Below are positions 1 through 9,244 of a DNA stretch of 64,000 nucleotides, piece after piece; position 1 is the stretch's first letter, and each line of letters begins with the position of its first letter. The stretch is from the NCBI GenBank assembly GCA_963204915.1, contig CAUJHS010000109.1, positions 124,001 through 188,000 of the forward strand. Reading direction: 5' to 3'. The position numbers were made by a program, and so were the translations under genes. The DNA comes from Planctomycetota bacterium (GTDB lineage: Bacteria > Planctomycetota > Planctomycetia > Pirellulales > Pirellulaceae). The notes beneath the pieces were generated by a model. That model saw only the letters and a list, made by a program, of their open reading frames with translations, did no database searches and was not told the DNA's origin.

Positions 1-1449
1 GCTACACCATTTGCGCCTCCGCCGATTCCATCGACCGCAAGTCCTGGATACAACCCGAACGTTACGCCTTCGGGCGGGTTCTATGGTCCGGTCAATATGG
101 CTTCTCCCCCCCCTGTGCCTGCATCGGGGGTAGGCAACTTTGGCTCGTACCCGGCGGGAACGCCATCGTACAATACCGGTTTCATGCCGCCCGTGGTTCA
201 GCCTCAGGGCATGTTGGCGCCGCCTGCATATCAATATGGAATGCCACAAGTTGCCGCTTTGCCAAACAACGCGCCTGCGCCTGGTTGGGATGGTGCGTTT
301 CCGAGTGCTGCGCCGGCGCCCTCGCCGGGCGGCCCGGAAGTCATCGGGATGCCTACGTTCGGCTCGCAAACGGGATTGACCGCCCCACCCGCTTGGACGC
401 CTCCCCCGCAAGGCGCCGCAGCGCCGACGCAAGCAGAATTGTTCGAGCAAGCCAAAGTTGTCGCCGTGATTGGCGACGAGCGCATTTTGCTGGGTGACAT
501 TGTTGGCTTGGTGAATCAGTTTCTCGAAGCGAACAAGAGCAAAATACCTCCCGGCCGCGAGGACTATTATCGCGAGCGAATCACCCAACAAGTTCTGGAG
601 AGCGAAGTACAAAGCAAACTGGTTTACTTAGACTTTCTACGCAAGATTCGTAGCAAGGGCGCGGGCGAGGACAAAATCACGGAAATCCACAACCGAGTGT
701 ATACCCAATTCGATGAAAAGCGGTTGCTCGACATGATGCAGAAAGCGAACGTTTCTTCGCCCGTGGAACTGGACGCCAAACTGCGCGAGCAAGGTTCATC
801 GCTCATGAAACACAAGCGTCAGTTTGCGCAGAAGGTTATGAGCCAACAATGGTTGCGCGAGAATGAGCAAGTAAACTTCGATCCGATTATCACGCATGCG
901 CAAATGCTCGATTACTACTATGCGCACGAAGAAGACTATGCAATCCAGGCCACGGCGAAGTGGGAGCATTTGATGGCTCGATTCGATAAGTTCCCTGATA
1001 AGGCCACGGCTTACGAAGCGATTCGTGCGATGGGAAATGAAGTCTATCTGGGTGGAGCTCCGCTATGGGCCGTGGCGAAACGCGCCTCCCATGGCGTGAC
1101 TGCTTCGGACGGTGGACAGTACGAGTCGACCACGAAGGGCAGTCTTAGGAGTAAAGTGCTGGACCAAGCCATTTTCGAACTTCCCCTGAGGCAATTGAGC
1201 CCTATTTTGGAGGACGAAGAAGGCTTTCACATTGTTCGCGTGCTGGAGCGACAGGATGCGAGCCGCAAGTCGTTCGAGTCAACGCAGAGCGAAATCAAAG
1301 AAGCGATTCGTAAAGAAATGGTCCAAAAACAGATCGACGCCTATATGGACGAACTGAAAAAGAAGACCCCAGTGTGGACCATTTTTGACGAGAAGAACAA
1401 GCAAGCCGCCGAGGAACAAGCCCGTCGCAACTCGGAGTTCGGTCCGTAA
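1..1449 (+). CDS. SurA-like peptidyl-prolyl cis-trans isomerase, 5' truncated by window edge
   Basis: The reading frame is open from base 1, so the true start lies upstream; the ATG at 97 is internal to a Pro/Gly/Ala-rich region. The first 145 or so codons are low-complexity and proline-rich, like an extracytoplasmic linker. From about codon 150 there is a SurA-type N-terminal chaperone segment (AVIGDERILLGDI), then a helical region, and from about codon 318 to 414 a parvulin-type rotamase domain ending GFHIVRVLER. The family catalyses prolyl isomerisation and escorts unfolded envelope proteins; a periplasmic role here is inferred. It converges on the protease gene on the other strand, 24 bases away. 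The long proline-rich N-terminus is unlike enterobacterial SurA. Confidence 0.85.
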   Translation, partial: ATPFAPPPIPSTASPGYNPNVTPSGGFYGPVNMASPPPVPASGVGNFGSYPAGTPSYNTGFMPPVVQPQGMLAPPAYQYGMPQVAALPNNAPAPGWDGAFPSAAPAPSPGGPEVIGMPTFGSQTGLTAPPAWTPPPQGAAAPTQAELFEQAKVVAVIGDERILLGDIVGLVNQFLEANKSKIPPGREDYYRERITQQVLESEVQSKLVYLDFLRKIRSKGAGEDKITEIHNRVYTQFDEKRLLDMMQKANVSSPVELDAKLREQGSSLMKHKRQFAQKVMSQQWLRENEQVNFDPIITHAQMLDYYYAHEEDYAIQATAKWEHLMARFDKFPDKATAYEAIRAMGNEVYLGGAPLWAVAKRASHGVTASDGGQYESTTKGSLRSKVLDQAIFELPLRQLSPILEDEEGFHIVRVLERQDASRKSFESTQSEIKEAIRKEMVQKQIDAYMDELKKKTPVWTIFDEKNKQAAEEQARRNSEFGP

Positions 1450-1473
1450 CCGCCTCCGAACCGCAGGGGTGTT

Positions 1474-3702
1474 CTATTTTGCCTGCTGAAAGTAATCGCG
1501 CATTTGGCGAATCCGCTCTAAGTCGATGCCTTGGGGTTGTTGCTCCAAAATCCAATTGAGGTCGGCCAAGGCGGCGTCGCGACGACCGGTTTGATGGCGG
1601 ACCACGGCGCGCAACCCTCGTTCTTGAACCGAGTCGGGCCGCAACGCAACGATCGCTTCCAGGTAGCGCAACATCGCCTCGTGATCTTCCTTCTCCTGCA
1701 TCACCCCGAGCAGGTTGGTCAGCATGCGAATCACGATGGCGCGTTCGTCCGCGGCGCGCAAATCGTCTTCCAACAAGGGTCGGCCCGCGTATGCGAGCAC
1801 TTGAGCCTCGGCGTCCCGGCGGGTCATTGCTTTACCGCCTTCGAAGACATCGAACAACGCGGGATCGCCGCCGGCAGGCGTATGCCGCACGATAAAGTGC
1901 CCCGGCAGCCCCACGCCCTCGATGGTAAGCCCAAGGCGGCGTCCCAAGTCGATGAATAAAACGGAGAGCGTGATAGGTAAGCCTTCGCGGTCGTCAATGA
2001 CCTGGTTCAAATAACTGTTCGCCTGGTGATAGTAGTTCGTGCGCCCTCCGTGAAACCCGTTTTCCTCAAACAGATACTTTCTGAGCGACTGTAACCGCGT
2101 TGGTTCATCGGCGTGTTCTGGGAGCGACTGGCGAATTTCCTCCGCCATCTGGTCAAGTCGCCGCAAGTAAGCGTCGACTTCGACCTCTTCATTGTCGAGC
2201 AACGCGATCAACAGCGCCGCCTTCGCTAGGCCTCCTTCCTCACGACCTTCCACCACATCCACCAGTCGCGCCGTGACGGATTGGGTATGTACGTCATCGG
2301 CAATGTGACGCAACTCTTTCGCTTGTCGCTCCAGTTCGTCGGCGCGCTCGCGCAGGAATTGTGCGGCGGGCGTCGCCATCGCCTTGAGCGGCGCCAAGTC
2401 TTCGGGTTCAAGCGAGGCGAACTCCGGTAGTTCATCGAGAGTCCGCCTGAGTTTATCTTTTTCCTCTGCAGGAAGCTCGAGGTCGGGGATTTCTTTTCCC
2501 AATTGAAACTGTTTAAATTCGGCGCGCGTATCACGAAACTTGCCCAATCCCACCTGACCCGACTTAAGCCGGTCGTAAGTCGATTCGATCACTTGTCGAC
2601 CGTTCACGAAGCAACGAATTTTCTCGTTTTCGATACGCACTTTCAGCCGATTCCATTGTCCAGAACGGTAATGCTCCGACGGTGTTTCGGCGAGCACTTG
2701 CCATTGAAAAACGTCGGGGCCGTCGAAGCGACTGAGGCGCAGCTTTCCTGCGCTGGGATAGAACCCATAGTGAAGATCACCTCCGTTGGATTGAAACACC
2801 AAACCCGCGGCGCCAGCTTCGTCAACAAGGCGCACGGAGACGGCCAATTCGAATGGAGGCTCCGGCGGCGCTTCGCTCCACAGACACACAGCGCGTCCGC
2901 CAAAGCCTTGGCCAACGCCGGTCACATGGATACGGCCCGCCTGCTGCCGCCAATCGGCGCCAAACAGCGGGGTCCACAGTTTGGGATCAAGACGGCCGAT
3001 CGTTAGCCAACGTGACATCGGCACGGGATTTGGCTTTTCCAGCAGTGTTTTCAGCGTATTGCTTTCGACAGCGAAGCCAAGATTATCGCTCACCGCCGAT
3101 TTGCGAGTTACGACGCCGATTACCCCTCCCTGGCGGTTCAACACAGGCCCGCCACTGTTGCCGGGTTCTACGGGAATCGCGAGTTGAAGCATGCGTTGGT
3201 CGTCGAACTCACGCAATCCCGACATAACTCCACTTACCACGCTATGTCGCAGCCCGTGAGGATTCCCCAGAGCCACCACCGGTTCGCCTTCAGTCACTTG
3301 TTCGGAATCGGCGAGGGGAAGCGTCTTAAGGTTTTTGGCGTCTATGCGAATGACGGCCAAATCGAGATGGCGATCCCACGCATACACCTCCGTCGCTTCG
3401 AAACGGCGCTCGTCCGCCATACGGACGCTGATCGCACGACCTTCTCCGATCACGTGCGCATTCGTCGCAATTAACCCGTCGGGCGAAATGACGAAACCGG
3501 CTCCCAATTGAGTCTGCTGTGCGTCACGTCCTTTCACGGTCACCAGGACAAGTGCCTCGCGCGCCTCGCGCGCAATCCGTTGGGCGAGCGAGTCGTCCGT
3601 TGGCTGGTTCGCAGGAACAGGCTCCTCGGCGAAGACCGACGCAGAAGCGGCGACAATTCCCCACACGCACCACGAGACCAGGACAGCGCGAACCACATGC
3701 AT
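1474..3702 (-). CDS. Secreted HtrA-like serine protease fused to a LamG-like and a SirB1/transglutaminase-like domain
   Basis: 742 residues from the ATG at 3702, chosen because it starts a signal peptide (residues 1-25, ending ASVFA) and lies 2 bases after the stop of the upstream gene; the longer open frame overlaps that gene. Residues 35-225 are a trypsin/DegP fold with the full triad: His83 (NAHV), Asp114 (DLAVI) and Ser183 (GNSGG). Residues about 250-410 resemble a concanavalin/LamG-like fold of the DUF1080 kind. Residues about 480-640 match the SirB1 N-terminal (Transglut_core2) family (NSYLNQVIDDREGLPITLS, GVGLPGHF), followed by TPR-like helices to the end. No PDZ domain is visible. Probably periplasmic; the substrate is unknown. 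Cotranscription with the upstream propeller gene is likely. Confidence 0.85.
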   Translation of the reverse strand: MHVVRAVLVSWCVWGIVAASASVFAEEPVPANQPTDDSLAQRIAREAREALVLVTVKGRDAQQTQLGAGFVISPDGLIATNAHVIGEGRAISVRMADERRFEATEVYAWDRHLDLAVIRIDAKNLKTLPLADSEQVTEGEPVVALGNPHGLRHSVVSGVMSGLREFDDQRMLQLAIPVEPGNSGGPVLNRQGGVIGVVTRKSAVSDNLGFAVESNTLKTLLEKPNPVPMSRWLTIGRLDPKLWTPLFGADWRQQAGRIHVTGVGQGFGGRAVCLWSEAPPEPPFELAVSVRLVDEAGAAGLVFQSNGGDLHYGFYPSAGKLRLSRFDGPDVFQWQVLAETPSEHYRSGQWNRLKVRIENEKIRCFVNGRQVIESTYDRLKSGQVGLGKFRDTRAEFKQFQLGKEIPDLELPAEEKDKLRRTLDELPEFASLEPEDLAPLKAMATPAAQFLRERADELERQAKELRHIADDVHTQSVTARLVDVVEGREEGGLAKAALLIALLDNEEVEVDAYLRRLDQMAEEIRQSLPEHADEPTRLQSLRKYLFEENGFHGGRTNYYHQANSYLNQVIDDREGLPITLSVLFIDLGRRLGLTIEGVGLPGHFIVRHTPAGGDPALFDVFEGGKAMTRRDAEAQVLAYAGRPLLEDDLRAADERAIVIRMLTNLLGVMQEKEDHEAMLRYLEAIVALRPDSVQERGLRAVVRHQTGRRDAALADLNWILEQQPQGIDLERIRQMRDYFQQAK

Positions 3703-3704
3703 TT

Positions 3705-5099
3705 TTAGTTGGCTTCTCGAAATTGGAATGAGTAAACATCGGCGTTTTTCACGCGCCATCGCAAACGAACGGGGCGACCTTGGATAGCGGCAAGAGCGCC
3801 GTCCGACTTCCATATTACGTTCTGGTTTAGCGCGTCGCCAACAAGCGGTTGGCCATCGTCCAGGGCGCAACCGTCGATGGGCGTTCCATGGATGTCCTGC
3901 ACTTCCACGCGCACTTCGCCGCCTTCGCGCGTCGCAAAATTCACGGTCAGATCTTCGCCTGCAAACACGAATGGGACGGTGGTTAGCTCGCCAGGCTCGT
4001 CGTTAGCGTGAAGTGAGACAAAGCCATCCTCTCGAAACGTGAATCGTCGCACCCGGCTTGCAGGTCCGGTGTAATACGCTTCCGTAGCGTAGACGGAAAG
4101 TCGCCCTTGATCGGCGGGTAGTTGCACCAGGCCCCACGTCATGTAATTGCTGCGATTTCCGTCACGATCTTCTGGCGCCGTTTGAGGAATCACCGCGTCG
4201 GGCCAACGATGAAACATCTCCCCGTCGCGGCTGCTCATAAAGATCGGCTCGACCTGCTCTTTGGCAGGCAAGAAGCGAGTCGGAAATCCAATCAACAAAT
4301 GCGGCGCGCGGAAATACGGCCGGATTGCGTTCGTGTAAAGGTGTTCCTTGGGAACATCGTTGTACCGGAGGAACTGCGGCTCGGGCCAAGTCAGGAAGTC
4401 ATCGGAAATCGATGTCATGATGTCACGCACGCCATCGCGGAAGCCGCGATGGTACTCTCGATATTTCTTAATGTGCGGGTCCCAAAAAGCCAGGTTCTGA
4501 GAATCGAACGCGCCACTCGTGATGATGGGAGTTTCACGCATAAGCCTCCAGCGAACGCCATCGGCCGATTGAAACGCATACAGCCCGTGCGGCTTTCCTG
4601 CGCTGATCGCTTTATAGCGCGCTTCAGGCGGGCACGCCGGATTCTCATCTTTGAACGGCGCGAAGCAATGCGTTCCCATGCCGTCCCAGACAATGTTGTT
4701 TTGCTTCGACCCTTCGAATTCAAAGAGCCCCAATTCCGGTTTGGTCCAATGAATTCCATCTTTGCTTTCCGCATAACAGGTCACCTCGCGGTGCGTCGCC
4801 TTGCGGGTCGTTTCGTCAAAATGCGAACCGCGGTAATACATCCGAAAAAGTTCGCCATCCTGAAAGATCGTGAAGTAGGCGCTGGTGTTGCCCTCCCAGG
4901 GGCGATCGGCCTTGAGCACAACCTCTTGAGGTTCGGGGTGATGCGCCTTCAGCGAGGCGCCTCCCTCAATTTTCTGAATCAAAAGGGGATCAAAAAACAA
5001 CCCGCGCGTCGTTCCGAGCTTGACCGGCTCATCCGCTCCCGCTGCGAAGGAAATCGAAAATACGCCGAGGACCAGCAAAGCCTTCACGGTCATTCGCAT
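3705..5099 (-). CDS. Secreted five-bladed beta-propeller protein, glycosyl hydrolase 32/43-like
   Basis: 464 residues from ATG 5099 (ATG 5093 is equally possible); the signal peptide MRMTVKALLVLGVFSISFAA follows. The frame could extend to 5129 but the added residues would spoil the leader. The body has repeated motifs such as YAESKDGIHWTKPELGLFEF and FQSADGVRWR, the 'sample day... with the dose' pattern of GH32/GH43-type propellers often found in planctomycetes. I cannot place the catalytic acid residues with confidence, so an enzyme or a binding protein are both possible. It ends 2 bases before the HtrA-like gene, suggesting one transcript. It is divergent from trmL. Confidence 0.7.
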   Translation of the reverse strand: MRMTVKALLVLGVFSISFAAGADEPVKLGTTRGLFFDPLLIQKIEGGASLKAHHPEPQEVVLKADRPWEGNTSAYFTIFQDGELFRMYYRGSHFDETTRKATHREVTCYAESKDGIHWTKPELGLFEFEGSKQNNIVWDGMGTHCFAPFKDENPACPPEARYKAISAGKPHGLYAFQSADGVRWRLMRETPIITSGAFDSQNLAFWDPHIKKYREYHRGFRDGVRDIMTSISDDFLTWPEPQFLRYNDVPKEHLYTNAIRPYFRAPHLLIGFPTRFLPAKEQVEPIFMSSRDGEMFHRWPDAVIPQTAPEDRDGNRSNYMTWGLVQLPADQGRLSVYATEAYYTGPASRVRRFTFREDGFVSLHANDEPGELTTVPFVFAGEDLTVNFATREGGEVRVEVQDIHGTPIDGCALDDGQPLVGDALNQNVIWKSDGALAAIQGRPVRLRWRVKNADVYSFQFREAN

Positions 5100-5220
5100 G
5101 ATGCATCCGCTCGTTAGGGTTTCAAACATTCGGCTGCAATGTATCTTGGGCGAAGCGCAAACGCAACCAAAAGTCGGCAGCCGGCTTGACGGTTATTTGC
5201 CTCTGCGGTCTCTTGGGAGC

Positions 5221-5691
5221 GTGAAGTACGAACCACTTTTTCATGTCGTGTTGCACGAGCCGCAGATTCCGCCGAATGCCGGAAATGTCGGTCGGACGTG
5301 CGTTGCCGTAGGCGCCAAGCTTTGGATGGTTCGGCCGCTCGGGTTCGACGTAAGCGATCATCAACTTCGCCGGGCCGGGCTGGACTACTGGAAGCATTTG
5401 GAATGGGAAATCGTCGAAAACTGGCAGGCGCTTATTGAACGACTGCCGGAACGACGTTTCTGGTACTTCACGAAACGTGCTCGCCGCGTATACACTGCGG
5501 CGGAGTTTCGGCGCGGCGACGTGCTCGTATTCGGTAGCGAAACGCAGGGACTGCCTGCGGCCATGATCCAAGCCCATTCCGATTCGACGTTGCGCATCCC
5601 GAACCGACCCCAGGTGCGCAGCTTGAATCTTTCGGCCGCCGCCGCGGTTGTCATTTACGAAGCTGTGCGCCAAGTTGGCGCCGAGTTTTGA
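5221..5691 (+). CDS. trmL: tRNA (cytidine(34)-2'-O)-methyltransferase, TrmL-like SPOUT enzyme
   Basis: 157 residues from GTG 5221, chosen because family members begin within a few residues of the conserved core; the frame is open further upstream, into the preceding divergent gene. Motifs: HEPQIPPNAGNVGRTC near the N-terminus, VFGSETQGLP (SAM-binding knot loop) and RIPNRPQVRSLNLSAAAAVVIYE at the C-terminus. These are the three SPOUT motifs of TrmL. The enzyme methylates the ribose of the wobble base of certain tRNA-Leu species. The next gene's longest frame overlaps the stop, but its better start is 54 bases downstream. Confidence 0.93.
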   Translation: MKYEPLFHVVLHEPQIPPNAGNVGRTCVAVGAKLWMVRPLGFDVSDHQLRRAGLDYWKHLEWEIVENWQALIERLPERRFWYFTKRARRVYTAAEFRRGDVLVFGSETQGLPAAMIQAHSDSTLRIPNRPQVRSLNLSAAAAVVIYEAVRQVGAEF

Positions 5692-5744
5692 AAGCGAGTA
5701 CGCTGCTTGGTTTCTCGCACCTGCCCCTTGCCGTGAATAAAAAC

Positions 5745-6800
5745 ATGCCTCTTTTATCCGCCTCTCAGTTGGATTCCTTTGCGCAAACATTGTTACATGC
5801 TGGGGGCGCCTCGCGCGAGGAAGCGGCGGAAGTCGCCTCGAGTCTCATCGGCGCGAACCTGCGTGGATATGACTCCCATGGCGTGATGCGGATTCCTTTC
5901 TACGTCGACATGATTGCGCAAGGCGAAACCGTTCCCGGCGCACCATTGACGGTGATGAACGAGAACGATGCGATCATTGCCGCCGACGCGCATTGGGGGT
6001 TCGGCATGGTGCAAGCCCGCCGCCTGATGCGACGCTTGATCGAAAAGGCCCGCACAATAGGCGTGGGAGTCGGCACGTTGATTCATGCGAGCCACGTCGG
6101 ACGAATCGGCGAGTATTGCGAAATAGCGGCCGAAGCGGGCATGGTGTCAATCGTCATGGCCAACACCCATGGCGCAGCACGGCGCGTTGCGCCGCCCGGC
6201 GGCAAAGCACCGCGTCTGGGAACCAATCCGATTGCACTTGGGGCGCCGCATGCTGAGGCGCCGTTGATTCTGGACTTTAGCACTAGCGCCACTGCGGAAG
6301 GCAAGGTGCGGGTATTAAAGATTGCTGGCAAGCTGTGCCCCGAAGGATGGCTTCTTGACTGCGAAGGGCGTCCGACAACCGACCCAGCCTCGCTTTACGG
6401 CGATCCGCCAGGTTCGATCCTTCCGATGGGAGGCTCACAAGCCTACAAAGGCTTTGGATTAGCACTGATGATCGATATCTTCGCCGGCGCGTTGTCCGGA
6501 GGACTTTGCGCGCGCGAAACGCCTATCACGCCCAAAGGTAATTGTGCATTTATGATGGCGATCGATCCCGCGCGATTCGGCGGCGCCGATCATTTCGCTC
6601 GAGAGGTGACGAGTTTGTGCGAGTTCGTGCGCGGTTGCCCTCGCGTAGAAGGCGTGGACGCAATCGTTTTGCCCGGCGATCCTGAGCGCCGCATCCTGAA
6701 ACAGCGGCTTGCCAGCGGAATTCCCCTGGATGAGGGCAACTGGGCGGAGTTGGTCAAGCTGGCCGGAAGACTTGGCTCGCCGGTTCCGGCAACGCAATGA
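5745..6800 (+). CDS. Malate/L-lactate dehydrogenase family (Ldh_2) oxidoreductase
   Basis: 351 residues from ATG 5745. A TTG at 5688 overlapping trmL and a GTG at 5733 are in frame but add a non-conserved extension. Hallmarks of the NAD(P)-dependent Ldh_2/YlbC/ComC family are present: NLRGYDSHGV near residue 50 with the catalytic His, HASHVGRIG, LGTNPIALG and GSQAYKGFGLALMIDIFAGALSG. Family members oxidise 2-hydroxy acids (malate, sulpholactate, ureidoglycolate); the substrate here cannot be told. Length is typical. It reads in the same direction as trmL and could share its transcript. Confidence 0.88.
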   Translation: MPLLSASQLDSFAQTLLHAGGASREEAAEVASSLIGANLRGYDSHGVMRIPFYVDMIAQGETVPGAPLTVMNENDAIIAADAHWGFGMVQARRLMRRLIEKARTIGVGVGTLIHASHVGRIGEYCEIAAEAGMVSIVMANTHGAARRVAPPGGKAPRLGTNPIALGAPHAEAPLILDFSTSATAEGKVRVLKIAGKLCPEGWLLDCEGRPTTDPASLYGDPPGSILPMGGSQAYKGFGLALMIDIFAGALSGGLCARETPITPKGNCAFMMAIDPARFGGADHFAREVTSLCEFVRGCPRVEGVDAIVLPGDPERRILKQRLASGIPLDEGNWAELVKLAGRLGSPVPATQ

Positions 6801-6879
6801 TTGCATGGTTGGCCAGAAAGGCGCAAGATAAGGGCCGCGCAGTGTCAGCGATATTACTCTCATTTCTCGGAGTTACGCC

Positions 6880-9177
6880 ATGCAAGGATTCTTTCGCTTC
6901 GGGATATTCGGACTGGTGCTGGGATGGGTCTTGAGTAGTAGTGCTCGATCAGCCGAAGATTTGCCGCTAGTGACGAGTGTCGCTGCACAGCCACTAAAGG
7001 CCCAAGTCAAGCGTATCGTACAAGCCTTGGAAACCGTTGGCGAACCACTCTCCGCCGCGCGTCAGGCCGAACTGCAGCGCGCCTTCGAAGACATGGATGA
7101 CGGTCGAGCTGTTGAAACCATCCAAAGCGTTCTCGATCCGCTATGTCTTACCGGCGTGAATATCAACCCCGAAAGCCGCGTCAAGGCGCAACCGGGTCCC
7201 GCGGCAAAAGAACTTGTCGAAAACGGCTGGCGTGTGTTCTTGGTGAAAGTCCACAACGAAGCGGGGGTCACCGCACCCTTAGGCGTTAGCAGCCCCAACG
7301 CAGCTCCGCTTTACAAACGCTCGTCCGGCAGTCCCGACCCGAAAGTCGATATTTCGGCGAGCGATGTTCAACAACGCTGGTTGGATCTGGAAGTTCTGAC
7401 CCGACAACCGCTCAACCCGACGCTTTCAGGACTGGAACTGGAGTATCGCATTGTGTCGCTGTATAGTCGCGAGCGAGGCAAGCGCGAAGCGACATTGTCT
7501 TTCGACGTGGGACAAGGAACGCAAGATCTTGGCTTTCGAAGTGAAACGCCGATCTTGTTTGAATGCCATCCTGCCGTCGAGGTTACGCTTGATGTGATGG
7601 ATCATGACGGACAGCCCACGACTGCCTGGTTCATTCTGCGTGACCGGGAAGGACGCGTCTATCCTGCCCGCAGCCGGCGACTCGAACCAGATTTCTTCTT
7701 TCACGATCAAGTCTATCGTCATCACGGTGAAAACGTCTTGCTTCCGCCCGGAGAATACGAAGTCACCTACGGTCGGGGGCCCGAATACCGCATTCTCAAG
7801 ACAACGATTGATGTTCCCGAGACGCCCAAACATCATGAGTCGTTTCGGCTCCAACGGTGGATCAAGTTGACAGACTTCGGCTGGTATTCGGGCGACCACC
7901 ACGTTCACGCCGCCGGTTGCGCTCACTACGAAGCGCCCACCCAAGGCGTTACGCCCGAAGCGATGATGCGGCACATTCTAGGAGAAGATCTCAACGTCGG
8001 TTGCGTCTTGTCTTGGGGGCCGTGCTGGTATCATCAAAAGCAATACTTTGAAGGCGATATCCATCAGCTCTCAACGCAAGAGTATTTGATGCGGTACGAC
8101 GTCGAAGTTTCGGGCTTCCCCTCGTCGCATTGCGGGCACCTTTGTTTGTTGCGGCTTAAAGAGGACGACTACCCTGGGACCGAGCGTATCGAACAATGGC
8201 CTTCCTGGGATTTGCCCGTGCTCAAGTGGGGCAAAGAACAAGGCGGCGTGGTTGGCTTTTCGCATAGCGGTTGGGGCCTGAAACTTCCGACCGATGATTT
8301 GCCGAATTACAATATGCCGCCCTTTGATGGGATTGGCGCCAACGAGTATGTCGTCGACGTGGTGCATGACGCCTGCCATTTTATTTCTGCGGTCGATACG
8401 CCGTCGGTGTGGGAGTTAAATATCTGGTATCACACGCTCAATTGCGGCTACACCTGCCGAATTAGCGGCGAGACCGATTTTCCGTGTATCTATGGCGAGA
8501 AAGTCGGCCTAGGACGGGTTTACGCCAAACTCGACAAGAACCAACCTTTCAACTACGACAATTGGGTGCTGGGCGTGCGCGACGGGCGAAGCTATTGCGG
8601 CGATGGCTTGAGCCACTTGATTGACTTCCGCGTCAACGACCTGGAGGTTGGACAGATAGGCGCCAATCAACGCTCCAGCGTGCTGGAAGTCAAGCAAGGG
8701 GAGAAACTACGCATTACCGCAAAAACCGCGGCCTTGCTGGACGAGACCCCGAATGAAGAAATCCGCCGACGTCCGTTAGATCAAAAACCCTACTGGCACG
8801 TCGAACGCGCCCGCATCGGCGGCAGCCGAAAAGTGCCCGTCGAGTTGATCGTTAACGGCTACCCTGTCGAGAAAAAGGAGATTGTGGCCGACGGATCGGT
8901 GACCGATCTGCAGTTCGATTTCACACCTGAGCGTTCGAGTTGGATCGCGTTACGAGTGTTTCCCAGTTCGCATACCAACCCCATCTTCGTTGAGGTCGAC
9001 GGCAAACCAATTCGCGCCAGCCGACGCAGCGCCGAATGGTGCGCCAAGGCAGTCGACGTTTGCTGGAACGCCAAGAAGAACCAAATTCGCGAAAGCGAAC
9101 GCGACGATGCAAAGGCGGCGTTCGATCACGCTCGGGACGAGTACCGTCGCATTGCCCAAGAAGCGTTAGACGATTGA
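6880..9177 (+). CDS. Secreted CehA/McbA-family metallohydrolase (PHP-like)
   Basis: 765 residues with a signal peptide (residues 1-24, ending SSSARSA). The N-terminal 320 residues are beta-rich and unassigned. From about residue 330 the motif DFGWYSGDHHVHAAG marks the CehA/McbA family of PHP-type metal-dependent hydrolases; later motifs WGPCWYHQKQYF, GFSHSGWG and GRSYCGDGLSHL fit the same fold and supply metal-binding His/Asp residues. Known relatives hydrolyse carbamate esters such as carbaryl, but planctomycete members are of unknown substrate. The C-terminal 60 residues include a charged helix. The M20 peptidase gene follows 67 bases later on the same strand. Confidence 0.82.
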   Translation: MQGFFRFGIFGLVLGWVLSSSARSAEDLPLVTSVAAQPLKAQVKRIVQALETVGEPLSAARQAELQRAFEDMDDGRAVETIQSVLDPLCLTGVNINPESRVKAQPGPAAKELVENGWRVFLVKVHNEAGVTAPLGVSSPNAAPLYKRSSGSPDPKVDISASDVQQRWLDLEVLTRQPLNPTLSGLELEYRIVSLYSRERGKREATLSFDVGQGTQDLGFRSETPILFECHPAVEVTLDVMDHDGQPTTAWFILRDREGRVYPARSRRLEPDFFFHDQVYRHHGENVLLPPGEYEVTYGRGPEYRILKTTIDVPETPKHHESFRLQRWIKLTDFGWYSGDHHVHAAGCAHYEAPTQGVTPEAMMRHILGEDLNVGCVLSWGPCWYHQKQYFEGDIHQLSTQEYLMRYDVEVSGFPSSHCGHLCLLRLKEDDYPGTERIEQWPSWDLPVLKWGKEQGGVVGFSHSGWGLKLPTDDLPNYNMPPFDGIGANEYVVDVVHDACHFISAVDTPSVWELNIWYHTLNCGYTCRISGETDFPCIYGEKVGLGRVYAKLDKNQPFNYDNWVLGVRDGRSYCGDGLSHLIDFRVNDLEVGQIGANQRSSVLEVKQGEKLRITAKTAALLDETPNEEIRRRPLDQKPYWHVERARIGGSRKVPVELIVNGYPVEKKEIVADGSVTDLQFDFTPERSSWIALRVFPSSHTNPIFVEVDGKPIRASRRSAEWCAKAVDVCWNAKKNQIRESERDDAKAAFDHARDEYRRIAQEALDD

Positions 9178-9244
9178 CCCACACGATCCGCGATGGCTCG
9201 CGAAACTTTCAAGCAAAACCATCTACTCCAAGGAACCTCGTTTC

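Noticed and set aside
1531..1959. Frame of 142 residues on the plus strand over the protease gene
   Set aside because: Antisense shadow of the well-supported TPR/SirB1-like coding region.
4122..5117. Long plus-strand open frame of 331 residues
   Set aside because: It is antisense to the propeller gene that has a signal peptide and conserved motifs; the frame has no family features.
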